In this document: piece by piece, positions 38,078 to 44,563 of the stretch
How positions within the stretch are numbered: position 1 is the stretch's first letter
How the letters are laid out: each line of letters begins with the position of its first letter
Origin: Cryomorphaceae bacterium
GTDB taxonomy: Bacteria; Bacteroidota; Bacteroidia; Flavobacteriales_D; Parvicellaceae
Length of the DNA stretch: 64,000 nt
Assembly: GCA_905182525.1 (NCBI GenBank)
Contig: CAJJBV010000004.1
Span: 196,068-260,067 of the forward strand
Reading direction: 5' to 3'
Program-made: the position numbers and the translations under genes
Notes under the pieces: model-generated
What the model saw: only the letters and a program-made list of their open reading frames with translations
Told to the model about the DNA's origin: nothing
The model's database searches: none

Positions 38078-38710
38078 ATGAAGAAACTTATAGTTTTTAT
38101 GTTCTCAATAGTGTTACTGGGAAGTTGTCAAAAAGATATTGAAGGATGTACTGACCCATTAGCGGTTAATTATAATGCCTCAGCTAATACAGCAAATGGT
38201 TCTTGTAGGTATACTCCAATAATTGGTGATAGTTACCAAGGTGGTATTGTATTTTACTTGGATAGTAATGGTGGAGGTTTAATCGCAGCACCTATAGACC
38301 AATTTTTAGGTGCTCAATGGGGTTGTTATGGAACTACTATTTCTGGAGCAGATGGAAGTGCAATAGGAATAGGAGTTCAAAATACTATAGATATTGAAGT
38401 AGGATGTACAGCAGCTGGTACAGCTGCGGATATTTGTGCAAACTTAACACTTGGAGGATATAGTGATTGGTTCTTGCCTTCAAAAGATGAATTGAACTTG
38501 ATGTGGATAAATTTGGCTGATACTGACGGCAATGGAAGTAGTACTGGAGTCACAGATCCAAATAATATTGGTGGTTTTGCTAATAGCGGCTATTGGAGTT
38601 CTACAGAGTACGATAACGACTATGCGTGGATTCAGTATTTCAGCTATGGTGGCCAGGGCAGCCCCTATAAGAGTGGCAGCGCCAGTGTTCGCGCTATTCG
38701 GGCTTTTTAA
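38078..38710 (+). CDS. DUF1566-type (Lcl-like) lipoprotein with putative DGR variable C-terminus
   Basis: A 210-residue lipoprotein (lipobox LLGSC, Cys17). Residues 24-43 are a CTDPLAVNYN...NGSC module common in Bacteroidota surface proteins. From residue 48 a DUF1566 domain of C-type-lectin-like type follows (GGIVFYLDSNGGGLIAAP, GGYSDWFLPSKDELNLMW, GYWSSTEYDN, VRAIRAF). The final 33 codons are much richer in G and C than the rest of the gene. They show a run of codons of the form NNC/NNT separated by constant residues, as expected for the variable region of a diversity-generating retroelement. The protein would be displayed at the cell surface as a ligand binder. Repeat copies R1 and R2 bound the gene exactly. 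Confidence 0.78.
   Translation: MKKLIVFMFSIVLLGSCQKDIEGCTDPLAVNYNASANTANGSCRYTPIIGDSYQGGIVFYLDSNGGGLIAAPIDQFLGAQWGCYGTTISGADGSAIGIGVQNTIDIEVGCTAAGTAADICANLTLGGYSDWFLPSKDELNLMWINLADTDGNGSSTGVTDPNNIGGFANSGYWSSTEYDNDYAWIQYFSYGGQGSPYKSGSASVRAIRAF
38606..38707 (+). other. Putative DGR variable region (VR) at the 3' end of the DUF1566 gene
   Basis: Codons 609-623 read TAC GAT AAC GAC TAT (last three digits of coordinates). Later codons include ATT, TAT, AGC TAT, GGC, GGC AGC CCC TAT and AGT GGC AGC GCC AGT. All end in C or T and could derive from AAC/AAT by changes at the adenines. Between them lie constant codons (GCG TGG, CAG, TTC, GGT, CAG, AAG). The stretch ends in the constant GTT CGC GCT ATT CGG. 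The segment is clearly more GC-rich than its surroundings. No matching template or reverse transcriptase is visible in the window, so the call rests on the pattern and the domain type. Confidence 0.55.
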
Positions 38711-38771
38711 CCTCCCTTTGCTTTCTTAACTAAGCCAACTTTTTCTTACTTTATGTTTTAAAACTTACAAA
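38711..38771 (+). repeat. Intergenic repeat R2 of the cassette-like array
   Basis: Begins directly after the stop of the DUF1566 gene with CCTCCCTTTGCTTTC and continues into TTAACTAAGCCAAC and the 3' block ending AAAACTTACAAAATGAAG at the start of the next gene. It is nearly identical to R1. Confidence 0.85.
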
Positions 38772-38936
38772 ATGAAGCAATTTCTTTTAAAAAATAGGAT
38801 GGGTATTTTTTGGGTAGGATTTGCAGTTACTTTTTTAGATGACGCAATTGGTACTAAACACGTTTTTGCTGTTTTAGGCGGAATTTTAATGTTGTTTTCA
38901 TTTTATTTAAGGTATTTGAAATCTAAACAGAACTAA
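38772..38936 (+). CDS. Small two-helix membrane protein (54 aa)
   Basis: An open frame starting at the ATG supplied by repeat R2 (MKQFLLKNRMGIFWVGFAVT) and ending exactly where R3 begins. It has two hydrophobic stretches (residues 11-24 and 31-48) separated by DDAIGTKH, and a basic C-terminus (LRYLKSKQN). It is too short for family recognition. That it is a real gene is supported by precise placement between two repeat copies and a protein-like composition. Confidence 0.55.
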   Translation: MKQFLLKNRMGIFWVGFAVTFLDDAIGTKHVFAVLGGILMLFSFYLRYLKSKQN

Positions 38937-39054
38937 CCTCCCTTCGCTTTATTAACTCAATTCACCTAATAACACCTAATAACAACTAATAACACCTATT
39001 ATCTTTTGAATAGGATATGTTTTTTTCTTAACTTGATGTTTTAAAACTTACAAA
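38937..39054 (+). repeat. Intergenic repeat R3, with 10-bp tandem repeats and a hairpin inserted
   Basis: The 5' block is CCTCCCTTCGCTTTATTAAC and the 3' block ends AAAACTTACAAAATGAAG. Between them lie four 10-base units at 38963-39002 (CACCTAATAA twice, CAACTAATAA, CACCTATTAT). A hairpin follows, CCTATT (38995-39000) pairing with AATAGG (39009-39014), and then a T-run. The hairpin could terminate the upstream transcript. Confidence 0.85.
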
Positions 39055-39654
39055 ATGAAGAATTTATTATTTACGATTTGTCTTATTATTACCGCTGGAT
39101 TATATGCACAAACAACCCATACAATTAATACTGGTGGTTTTTACTATAATCCAAGTTCATTATCAATCAATGTTGGTGATTCTGTAATTTGGATTAATGA
39201 TGGCGGAAATCACGATGTAAATGGAGATATTAGTTCTCTAACTAGTCAACCCTACAATAATCCTGTAACGTTTGATTCACCTGCAACAAATATTGTAGGA
39301 GCTATTATTTTTGGATATAAATTTACTGTTTCAGGAACTTATAACTACGATTGTTCTGTATATGGCCACGCATCACAAGGAATGGTTGGGGTTATCATTG
39401 TTGATACTATTTTATCAATTAAACAAAAAACAAATTTTATAAATATTTACCCAAACCCAACAAATGAAAATATTACAATTAGTATAGATAATTTCAATGG
39501 AAATATCCAAACTGAGGTTTACGATTTAATTGGAAATAAGCTTCAATCCACCAATGAAACTACCATTAGTTTACAAGATTGTGCCAATGGTATTTATCTT
39601 CTAAAAGTTAGTTATGGTGATAGAGTTCAGGAAGTGAAAGTAATTAAGGAGTAA
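39055..39654 (+). CDS. Cupredoxin (plastocyanin-like) protein with T9SS sorting domain
   Basis: A 199-residue exported protein with a signal peptide (residues 1-18, ending LYAQ). The blue-copper-like domain has a first His in GGNHDVNGD and the Cys-His-Met cluster in YDCSVYGHASQGMVGVIIV. The C-terminal 75 residues are a type A T9SS sorting domain (IYPNPTNENITI ... GIYLLKVSYGD, ending VKVIKE). It would be secreted or anchored on the cell surface and could transfer electrons. It shares one cassette with the intradiol dioxygenase gene downstream, because no repeat separates them. Confidence 0.85.
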   Translation: MKNLLFTICLIITAGLYAQTTHTINTGGFYYNPSSLSINVGDSVIWINDGGNHDVNGDISSLTSQPYNNPVTFDSPATNIVGAIIFGYKFTVSGTYNYDCSVYGHASQGMVGVIIVDTILSIKQKTNFINIYPNPTNENITISIDNFNGNIQTEVYDLIGNKLQSTNETTISLQDCANGIYLLKVSYGDRVQEVKVIKE

Positions 39655-39762
39655 ACAATTACTTAATCAATTCTTTAAGATACTTTTCCTGTTTTAAGCC
39701 CTCTTTATTAATAATTAATACGTTTATCTATTGGTTGTATGACATTTGAAAAACAAAAATCA

Positions 39763-40704
39763 ATGAAAAAAGATAGACGACAATTTCTAAAAAACACTTC
39801 TTTGGCAGCATTGGCTACTGTAACTTTGCCTAGTACATTGAGGGCTGAATTAAATTCAGAAATTGCTAGCGAAACTCTGGCAAATTGCAATCCAACAACC
39901 CTAGATTATTATGGACAAGGGCCTTTTTATTCGGCTAATTCACCTTTAATTATAAATAATCAACTTGCTGTAGGAAATGAACCTGGAACTAGGTTTATTA
40001 TAAGTGGACGGGTCCATAACCTTGATTGCACAGAATATATTGCAGGAGCTATTATTGACATTTGGCATGCAGATGATGCTGGTCAATACGATAACACAGG
40101 ATTCAATCTCAGAGGCAAAACAACTAGCAACAGTCAAGGGTTTTATTTGTTCGAGTCAATATATCCTGGGAAATATTTAAATGGAAGTTCGTATCGACCA
40201 GCTCATATTCATTTTAAAATAACCCCACCGAGTTACCCAGTTTTAACTACACAACTTTATTTTCAAGGTGATTCAGATAACTCGACTGACGCTGCAGCAT
40301 CTATATCAAGTGGTACATATGATGCAACCCATCGAATTATACCTGTAACGACCAATAGTTTTGGCCAAAAAGAAGCAACCTGGGACATTATTTTAGATGG
40401 TGAAGGCAATCCTGTTGGAATTGAAGAAATGCGGTCAACTATGGGTATGATTTACAAAATATATCCAAACCCATTTTCAGATTTTATTCAAATAAATTAT
40501 GGTGTTTTTCAGAAAGCCAAAGTTAGCATTCAAGTCTTTGACATTCAAGGTAACTTAGTTGCTAAGTTGCAAGATTTAAACCTAAAGCCGGAGAAATATA
40601 CAGCCGAATGGAAACCTGATTCCAATATTATTTCTGGACATTACTTTGTAGCACTAAAAATAAATGATGTGCAAGTTCATTATTTGAAAGTAATTAAAAA
40701 CTAA
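39763..40704 (+). CDS. Intradiol ring-cleavage dioxygenase-like protein with Tat signal and T9SS sorting domain
   Basis: Starting at ATG 39763 the protein is 313 residues and opens with a Tat-like signal (MKKDRRQFLKNTSLAALATV); an upstream in-frame ATG at 39739 adds eight residues. The dioxygenase domain shows GRVHNLDCTEYIAGAIIDIW, the Fe-ligand Tyr region DDAGQYDNTGF, FYLFESIYPGKY and the His ligands in YRPAHIHFKI. A T9SS type A sorting domain follows (IYPNPFSDFIQI ... HYLKVIKN). Substrates would be catechol-like aromatics, but exported members of this family are poorly characterised. It ends directly at repeat R4. Confidence 0.85.
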   Translation: MKKDRRQFLKNTSLAALATVTLPSTLRAELNSEIASETLANCNPTTLDYYGQGPFYSANSPLIINNQLAVGNEPGTRFIISGRVHNLDCTEYIAGAIIDIWHADDAGQYDNTGFNLRGKTTSNSQGFYLFESIYPGKYLNGSSYRPAHIHFKITPPSYPVLTTQLYFQGDSDNSTDAAASISSGTYDATHRIIPVTTNSFGQKEATWDIILDGEGNPVGIEEMRSTMGMIYKIYPNPFSDFIQINYGVFQKAKVSIQVFDIQGNLVAKLQDLNLKPEKYTAEWKPDSNIISGHYFVALKINDVQVHYLKVIKN

Positions 40705-40805
40705 CCTCCCTTTGCTTTCTTAACTAAGTCAATTAACGTAATAACACCTATTATCTTAAAATAGGATTTGCTTTTTTCTTACTTTAATATTTTAAAACTT
40801 ACAAA
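40705..40805 (+). repeat. Intergenic repeat R4, with terminator-like hairpin
   Basis: Starts directly at the dioxygenase stop with CCTCCCTTTGCTTTCTTAAC and ends AAAACTTACAAAATGAAG in the next gene. The middle holds CCTATT (40747-40752) pairing with AATAGG (40760-40765), followed by a T-run, similar to R3. Confidence 0.85.
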
Positions 40806-41024
40806 ATGAAGAAAGAATATAAAGTTGAAGTTATTAAAGAAGATGCTTTAGGAACAATATTTCTTGGTTCAAGTAATTTGCCAGTTGAAAAAATGGAGGA
40901 AGTAATGAATAAGTATGGAAACGATGGCTGGGATGTTACATTTCAAGTGATTGAAAAACGTAGATTACTTTTATTCTGGACCAGAGAAGCTGCAGTGATA
41001 ACTTTTTCAAGAATAAAAACATAA
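40806..41024 (+). CDS. DUF4177-type small protein
   Basis: A 72-residue protein without signal peptide. The pattern (YKVEVIKEDALGTIFLGS, ... MEEVMNKYGNDGWDVTFQVI, then RRLLLFWTREAAVITFSR) fits DUF4177, a small alpha/beta fold of unknown function in which a Gly-Trp turn is conserved. Its start codon context is provided by repeat R4 and its stop touches R5. Confidence 0.75.
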   Translation: MKKEYKVEVIKEDALGTIFLGSSNLPVEKMEEVMNKYGNDGWDVTFQVIEKRRLLLFWTREAAVITFSRIKT

Positions 41025-41085
41025 CCTATTTTTCTTACTTTAATTGTTTAAAACTTACAAAATGAAGAAGATTTTATTTTATTGA
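41025..41085 (+). repeat. Intergenic repeat R5 (5' block missing) followed by an orphan start
   Basis: Only CCTATT and the 3' block TTTTTCTTACTTTAATTG to AAAACTTACAAAATGAAG remain. The ATG at 41062 opens a frame of only seven codons (MKKILFY, stop at 41083-41085), the beginning of a signal-peptide-like sequence. The gene that once followed has been lost or replaced by the gene on the other strand. Confidence 0.75.
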
Positions 41086-41103
41086 TATATCCAGTATTAT
41101 GCT

Positions 41104-41853
41104 TTAAATAATAATTCGTTTATCATTCCCTATACGGGTTTTAAATTTCCCAATAATATTAGAATTTCTATTATTAACTGTATTTTTGTAATAAGTAAAT
41201 TCTATGTTACCAATCGTTTTCAATTTACCTTTAAAACCTTCATTGGTATTCCCTGCCTCGTAGTATTTAATTTTTATGTTTCCTATAGATATTAATTTCC
41301 CAACATAACCTGCATTTTCAGAATAACTAGACCAAATCTCATATGAAAATTTCAAATCACTAATGGATTTAATTTTACCTCTATCTCTAGAATATCTACC
41401 TGCTTCAATATGATATTGAATTTTTATCTCATCAATTTGAGTTAATAGACCAACTGTATTACTGTTGCGATTGTATGATTTATCTTCAGCATATTTCAGT
41501 TTTAGGTTGTCAATAGAAGAAATTTTCCCATTATTTCCTGCATTATTATTGGTGTAATAATTTATGGACTCATAATTTTCCAAATAAAGTTTGGTACCTC
41601 CTCCAATTAAAATTTCCTGATTTCTTATTAGATTTTGGTTAGGGTTTATAAAATATTCTTTGGCTATAGAATCTGTACTAAAACTAATGATTTCATCAAT
41701 AGTCCTTGAACTATTTATTTTAAAAATAAAGTTCTTTTTAAGGATATAAATATCAGTTAATGAACCTTTATTTATATTTCTCTTGAAATGAATTTCCTGT
41801 CCAAATATAAAAGTTGGAAATAAAAATAGTAAATACATTAAATATTTTTTCAT
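41104..41853 (-). CDS. Exported protein with repeated GKLxSIGxIKIxYY-like units
   Basis: A 249-residue protein with a signal peptide (residues 1-19, ending FIFGQ). The mature part from about residue 85 consists of five degenerate repeats of roughly 30 residues, each with a pattern like GKLISIGNIKIKYYE or GKIKSISDLKFSYE. Similar repetitive exported proteins are frequent in Flavobacteria and have no known function. It is the only minus-strand gene inside the cassette-like array. Confidence 0.65.
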   Translation of the reverse strand: MKKYLMYLLFLFPTFIFGQEIHFKRNINKGSLTDIYILKKNFIFKINSSRTIDEIISFSTDSIAKEYFINPNQNLIRNQEILIGGGTKLYLENYESINYYTNNNAGNNGKISSIDNLKLKYAEDKSYNRNSNTVGLLTQIDEIKIQYHIEAGRYSRDRGKIKSISDLKFSYEIWSSYSENAGYVGKLISIGNIKIKYYEAGNTNEGFKGKLKTIGNIEFTYYKNTVNNRNSNIIGKFKTRIGNDKRIII

Positions 41854-42320
41854 AATTCTTTGGATTACAATTCATTATTTCTAAAATATACAATTGATAG
41901 TAATATGTATTTATAATCTATATGGTCTGCGTGTATTAGAAGTAGCGAATTAAAACACACATCACTTTCAGTTTTGGACTGGAAAACACAATTTGCCTCA
42001 CTTAAGCTTGGTATAATAATTAATTATTATAAAAAACCCACACAGTCATCTGGTTGTTAAACTTCAGTTCAACATGAATGGAAATGCACTTTTAGTTTTG
42101 TAATCCGACAGTCATTAAAATGGTCGGCACGCCATTGCTAAAAAAATATTATCTCCAATTTATAAAATGTTAAGTTTAAAAACTTAACCATGTGGGTTGT
42201 TATTAAGATTATATTAATTTAATTCAATTTAATAAAAAATCAGAACTTATGCAAATTTAAAATTCGCTAGAAAATGATATTATTCAAGAAAATAAACACT
42301 TAAATACTAATGACGAATTT
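41854..42320. other. Intergenic region with several palindromes, no gene seen
   Basis: About 470 bases without a convincing gene. It holds the promoter side of the minus-strand repeat protein and an all-AT perfect palindrome of 20 bases at 42012-42031. It also has a small hairpin around 42119-42137 (AATGG ... CCATT) and a perfect 8-bp hairpin, GTTAAGTT-TAAA-AACTTAAC, at 42169-42188. An out-of-start frame leading into the TPR/SPOR gene is open from 42261. Confidence 0.5.
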
Positions 42321-42791
42321 ATGTTTTTAGCAGCTGGGCTTGGAGATTATAAAGGTGCAATTAAAGATTTTACCAAAGCTATTGCACTAAAGCCTCATTG
42401 TGCTAAAATTCACATATTTACAGGGAACTTAAAGGCTTGGACTAAACAAAACTATTGTTTTGCCTACAAAAAAGCTTGTGATTTAGGTAATTGCTCAGAA
42501 TATAATAAATCGTGCAAAACAATTTTTTTTATAAATGAGAATTACCTAAAGGAGTCTCGAAAATTAAACAATAACTCTGATTCAATTATTATAGGAATTT
42601 TTGGTGCTAAATCAAATGCTAATAATCAAAAACAAACTCTGATTAAAGAAGGTTTTGATAATATTGACATTTCTAAAGTTGGTAATGTTTATAGAGTTTC
42701 AGTATTAGTTTCAGGTTCTAAAGAGAGACTACAACAAGTACATAAAAGAGTAAAGGTCTATCACAATCCAGCTTGGATTAGCTATAACTAA
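42321..42791 (+). CDS. TPR plus SPOR domain protein, probably 5'-truncated
   Basis: A 156-residue frame. Residues 1-60 read as the last tetratricopeptide units (DYKGAIKDFTKAIALKPH ... AYKKACDLGNCSEYNKSC). Residues 85-156 resemble a SPOR peptidoglycan-binding domain (GIFGAKSNANNQKQTLIKEGF ... VYRVSVLVSGSKE). No signal peptide is present, although SPOR proteins act in the periplasm. The same frame is open 20 codons further upstream to a TAA at 42258 without a better start. I infer that the N-terminus has been lost. The stop is followed directly by repeat R6. Confidence 0.5.
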   Translation: MFLAAGLGDYKGAIKDFTKAIALKPHCAKIHIFTGNLKAWTKQNYCFAYKKACDLGNCSEYNKSCKTIFFINENYLKESRKLNNNSDSIIIGIFGAKSNANNQKQTLIKEGFDNIDISKVGNVYRVSVLVSGSKERLQQVHKRVKVYHNPAWISYN

Positions 42792-42829
42792 CACCCCCTT
42801 TGCTTTCTTAACTAATTCAACTTTTTCTT
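42792..42829 (+). repeat. Intergenic repeat R6 (5' half only), right end of the array
   Basis: CCCTTTGCTTTCTTAACTAA is identical to R1, R2 and R4 and is followed by TTCAACTTTTTCTTC, after which similarity stops. The start-codon block is absent, as expected for the terminal copy. It abuts the stop codon of the TPR/SPOR gene. Confidence 0.8.
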
Positions 42830-42856
42830 CCGTTTTTGTACTGTATTTGTGCTTTA

Positions 42857-42958
42857 TTCTCACTGTTATTTCACTGTTATTATCAACTTTGAAAAAGATT
42901 GATTAATCAAAGTTCTCGCTGTTGTTTCGCTGTTAATTTTAATAAAGATTAATTAAAG
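42857..42958. repeat. Degenerate tandem duplication
   Basis: The unit TTCTCACTGTTATTTCACTG (from 42857) recurs as TTCTCGCTGTTGTTTCGCTG (from 42913). Both are followed by related AT-rich sequence containing AAAGATTGATTAA or AAAGATTAATTAA. An inverted pair AACTTTGA/TCAAAGTT links the two units. Confidence 0.55.
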
Positions 42959-43143
42959 TTTGAATAATTATTGTTTATTCAAGATTGAAATAAGATAAAT
43001 TATTCAATATATTTTTTATTTAGGGTAATGACTTTTAACTATAATTAAAGTTGATATTTATTACCTAACTCTTAAGCTGTAATTCGTTACCCTTTTTTAT
43101 CAATAGTTTAGTTATTTTATTTTTAGTATTAAAACCATAGTGG

Positions 43144-44505
43144 TTACTTTCCAATACAAAAATTAGCAAAAATATTTCCCAATAATTCATCGGAAGAAAT
43201 TTCTCCAGTGATGGTTCCTATATACTGTAGAGCTTGTCTAATATCCATTGCTAAAAAATCACCTGAAGTATTGTTATCCAGTCCAGTTTTAACCTTTACA
43301 AGTTCCTTATTTGCGTTCTCTAATGCTTCATAATGCCTTAAATTACTAATTATTACTCCCTGATAGTCTAAATTTTGGATAGTAAATAATTCATAAATTT
43401 TATTTTTAAAATCTTCCATATTTACATCAAGACTTAAGGATGCTTTAAAATGCTGATTTGGAATATTTTTCGTGTTGTTTAATAAATCAATTTTATTAGC
43501 TATTACCAAACAAGGGATTTCCTTTTTCAAGTATTTTTCAAGATCTTCATTTACTTCCTTTTTAGAAATAATGGAACAATCATATATATAAATAACAATA
43601 GATGAATTACTAATTTTTTCTAAAGTTTTTTTAACTCCAATTTGTTCTATTTCATCTTTACTTTTTCTAATTCCAGCAGTATCTACCAGCCTAAAATCTA
43701 TTCCATTAATATTTAAAATTTCTTCAATTGTGTCTCTTGTAGTTCCTGCCTTAGAAGAAATTATCGATCTATCTTCGTTAAGTAAATTATTTAAAAGCGT
43801 TGATTTACCAGCATTGGGCCTACCTGCAATTACGGTAGAAACACCATTTTTTATAGCATTTCCTAATTTGAATGAATTTTTTAAAATATTTAAATGATTA
43901 ATTAACTCATCTACAAATTCGTATAATTTCTTTCTATCAGCAAATTCTACATCTTCTTCTGAAAAATCAAGTTCTAGCTCAATAAGAGAAGCAAAATCAA
44001 TTAATTTTCCTCTTAGATTTTTTAACTCATTAGAAAATCCTCCTCTCATTTGCTTAATAGCTAGTTCATGAGCAGCATTAGATCTTGAATTTATTAGATC
44101 GGCAATTGCTTCCGTTTGACTAAGATCAAATTTCCCATTTAAAAAGGCTTTTTTGGAAAACTCACCAGGATTTGCAATCCTTGCTCCATTAATACAAAGT
44201 AATTCAAGTATTTTCTGTTGAATAAATGTCGAACCATGGCAACTAATCTCAACTACATCTTCCCCCGTAAATGAATGAGGATTTTTAAAAATAGTTACAA
44301 TTACATGATCTATTTCTTTGTTCCCTTCAAAAATAGTACCATATAAAACTGAATATCCTTTTGATTTTTTTAATGATTTAGAAAAAATAGAGTCAACTAT
44401 TAAAACAGCATCTTTTCCAGACGTTCTAATAACTGCAATACCTCCAATACCAGGCGGACTTGAAATTGCACAGACGGTCTCATTAGGAAGAGAAAATTTA
44501 TTCAT
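43144..44505 (-). CDS. mnmE: tRNA uridine-5-carboxymethylaminomethyl modification GTPase MnmE
   Basis: With MnmG it modifies the wobble uridine of several tRNAs. The 453-residue protein has the N-terminal folate-binding domain (GIGGIAVIRTSG, SCHGSTFIQQKIL, GEFSKKAFLNGK). The G domain inserted in the helical domain shows GRPNAGKSTLLNNLL, the G2 stretch GTTRDTIEE, DTAGI and ANKIDLL. The protein ends in the invariant CIGK with its functional cysteine. Gene is solitary and divergent from the MORN-repeat gene. Confidence 0.96.
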   Translation of the reverse strand: MNKFSLPNETVCAISSPPGIGGIAVIRTSGKDAVLIVDSIFSKSLKKSKGYSVLYGTIFEGNKEIDHVIVTIFKNPHSFTGEDVVEISCHGSTFIQQKILELLCINGARIANPGEFSKKAFLNGKFDLSQTEAIADLINSRSNAAHELAIKQMRGGFSNELKNLRGKLIDFASLIELELDFSEEDVEFADRKKLYEFVDELINHLNILKNSFKLGNAIKNGVSTVIAGRPNAGKSTLLNNLLNEDRSIISSKAGTTRDTIEEILNINGIDFRLVDTAGIRKSKDEIEQIGVKKTLEKISNSSIVIYIYDCSIISKKEVNEDLEKYLKKEIPCLVIANKIDLLNNTKNIPNQHFKASLSLDVNMEDFKNKIYELFTIQNLDYQGVIISNLRHYEALENANKELVKVKTGLDNNTSGDFLAMDIRQALQYIGTITGEISSDELLGNIFANFCIGK

Positions 44506-44563
44506 ACTGTAAATATATGTTGCTTTTTATCGTATTTAATATATAAACCACTAATTTTAAATC

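Larger units (their letters stand above)
42792..43143. other. Spacer after the cassette-like array: R6, degenerate tandem duplication, inverted repeat
   Basis: No gene. It begins with repeat R6 (42792-42829), then a sequence that resembles the inverse of the left-edge GTACAAAT repeats (42833-42852). A degenerate tandem duplication of about 50 bases follows (42857-42912 and 42913-42958). An inverted pair, GGGTAATGA (43023-43031) and TCGTTACCC (43084-43092), ends before a T-run next to the mnmE stop. Confidence 0.5.

Noticed and set aside
38532-38729. Overlapping 65-aa frame within the DUF1566 gene
   Set aside because: It is a shadow frame produced by the GC-rich variable region; it has no leader and crosses the stop of the real gene into repeat R2.
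42012-42031. Origin-like or regulatory AT palindrome
   Set aside because: An all-AT palindrome of 20 bases is expected by chance in such AT-rich DNA; no DnaA boxes or second site were seen.
38704-42830. Integron attC sites in the array
   Set aside because: The repeats lack the GTTRRRY and RYYYAAC core pair and do not fold end to end; no integron integrase is present in the window.
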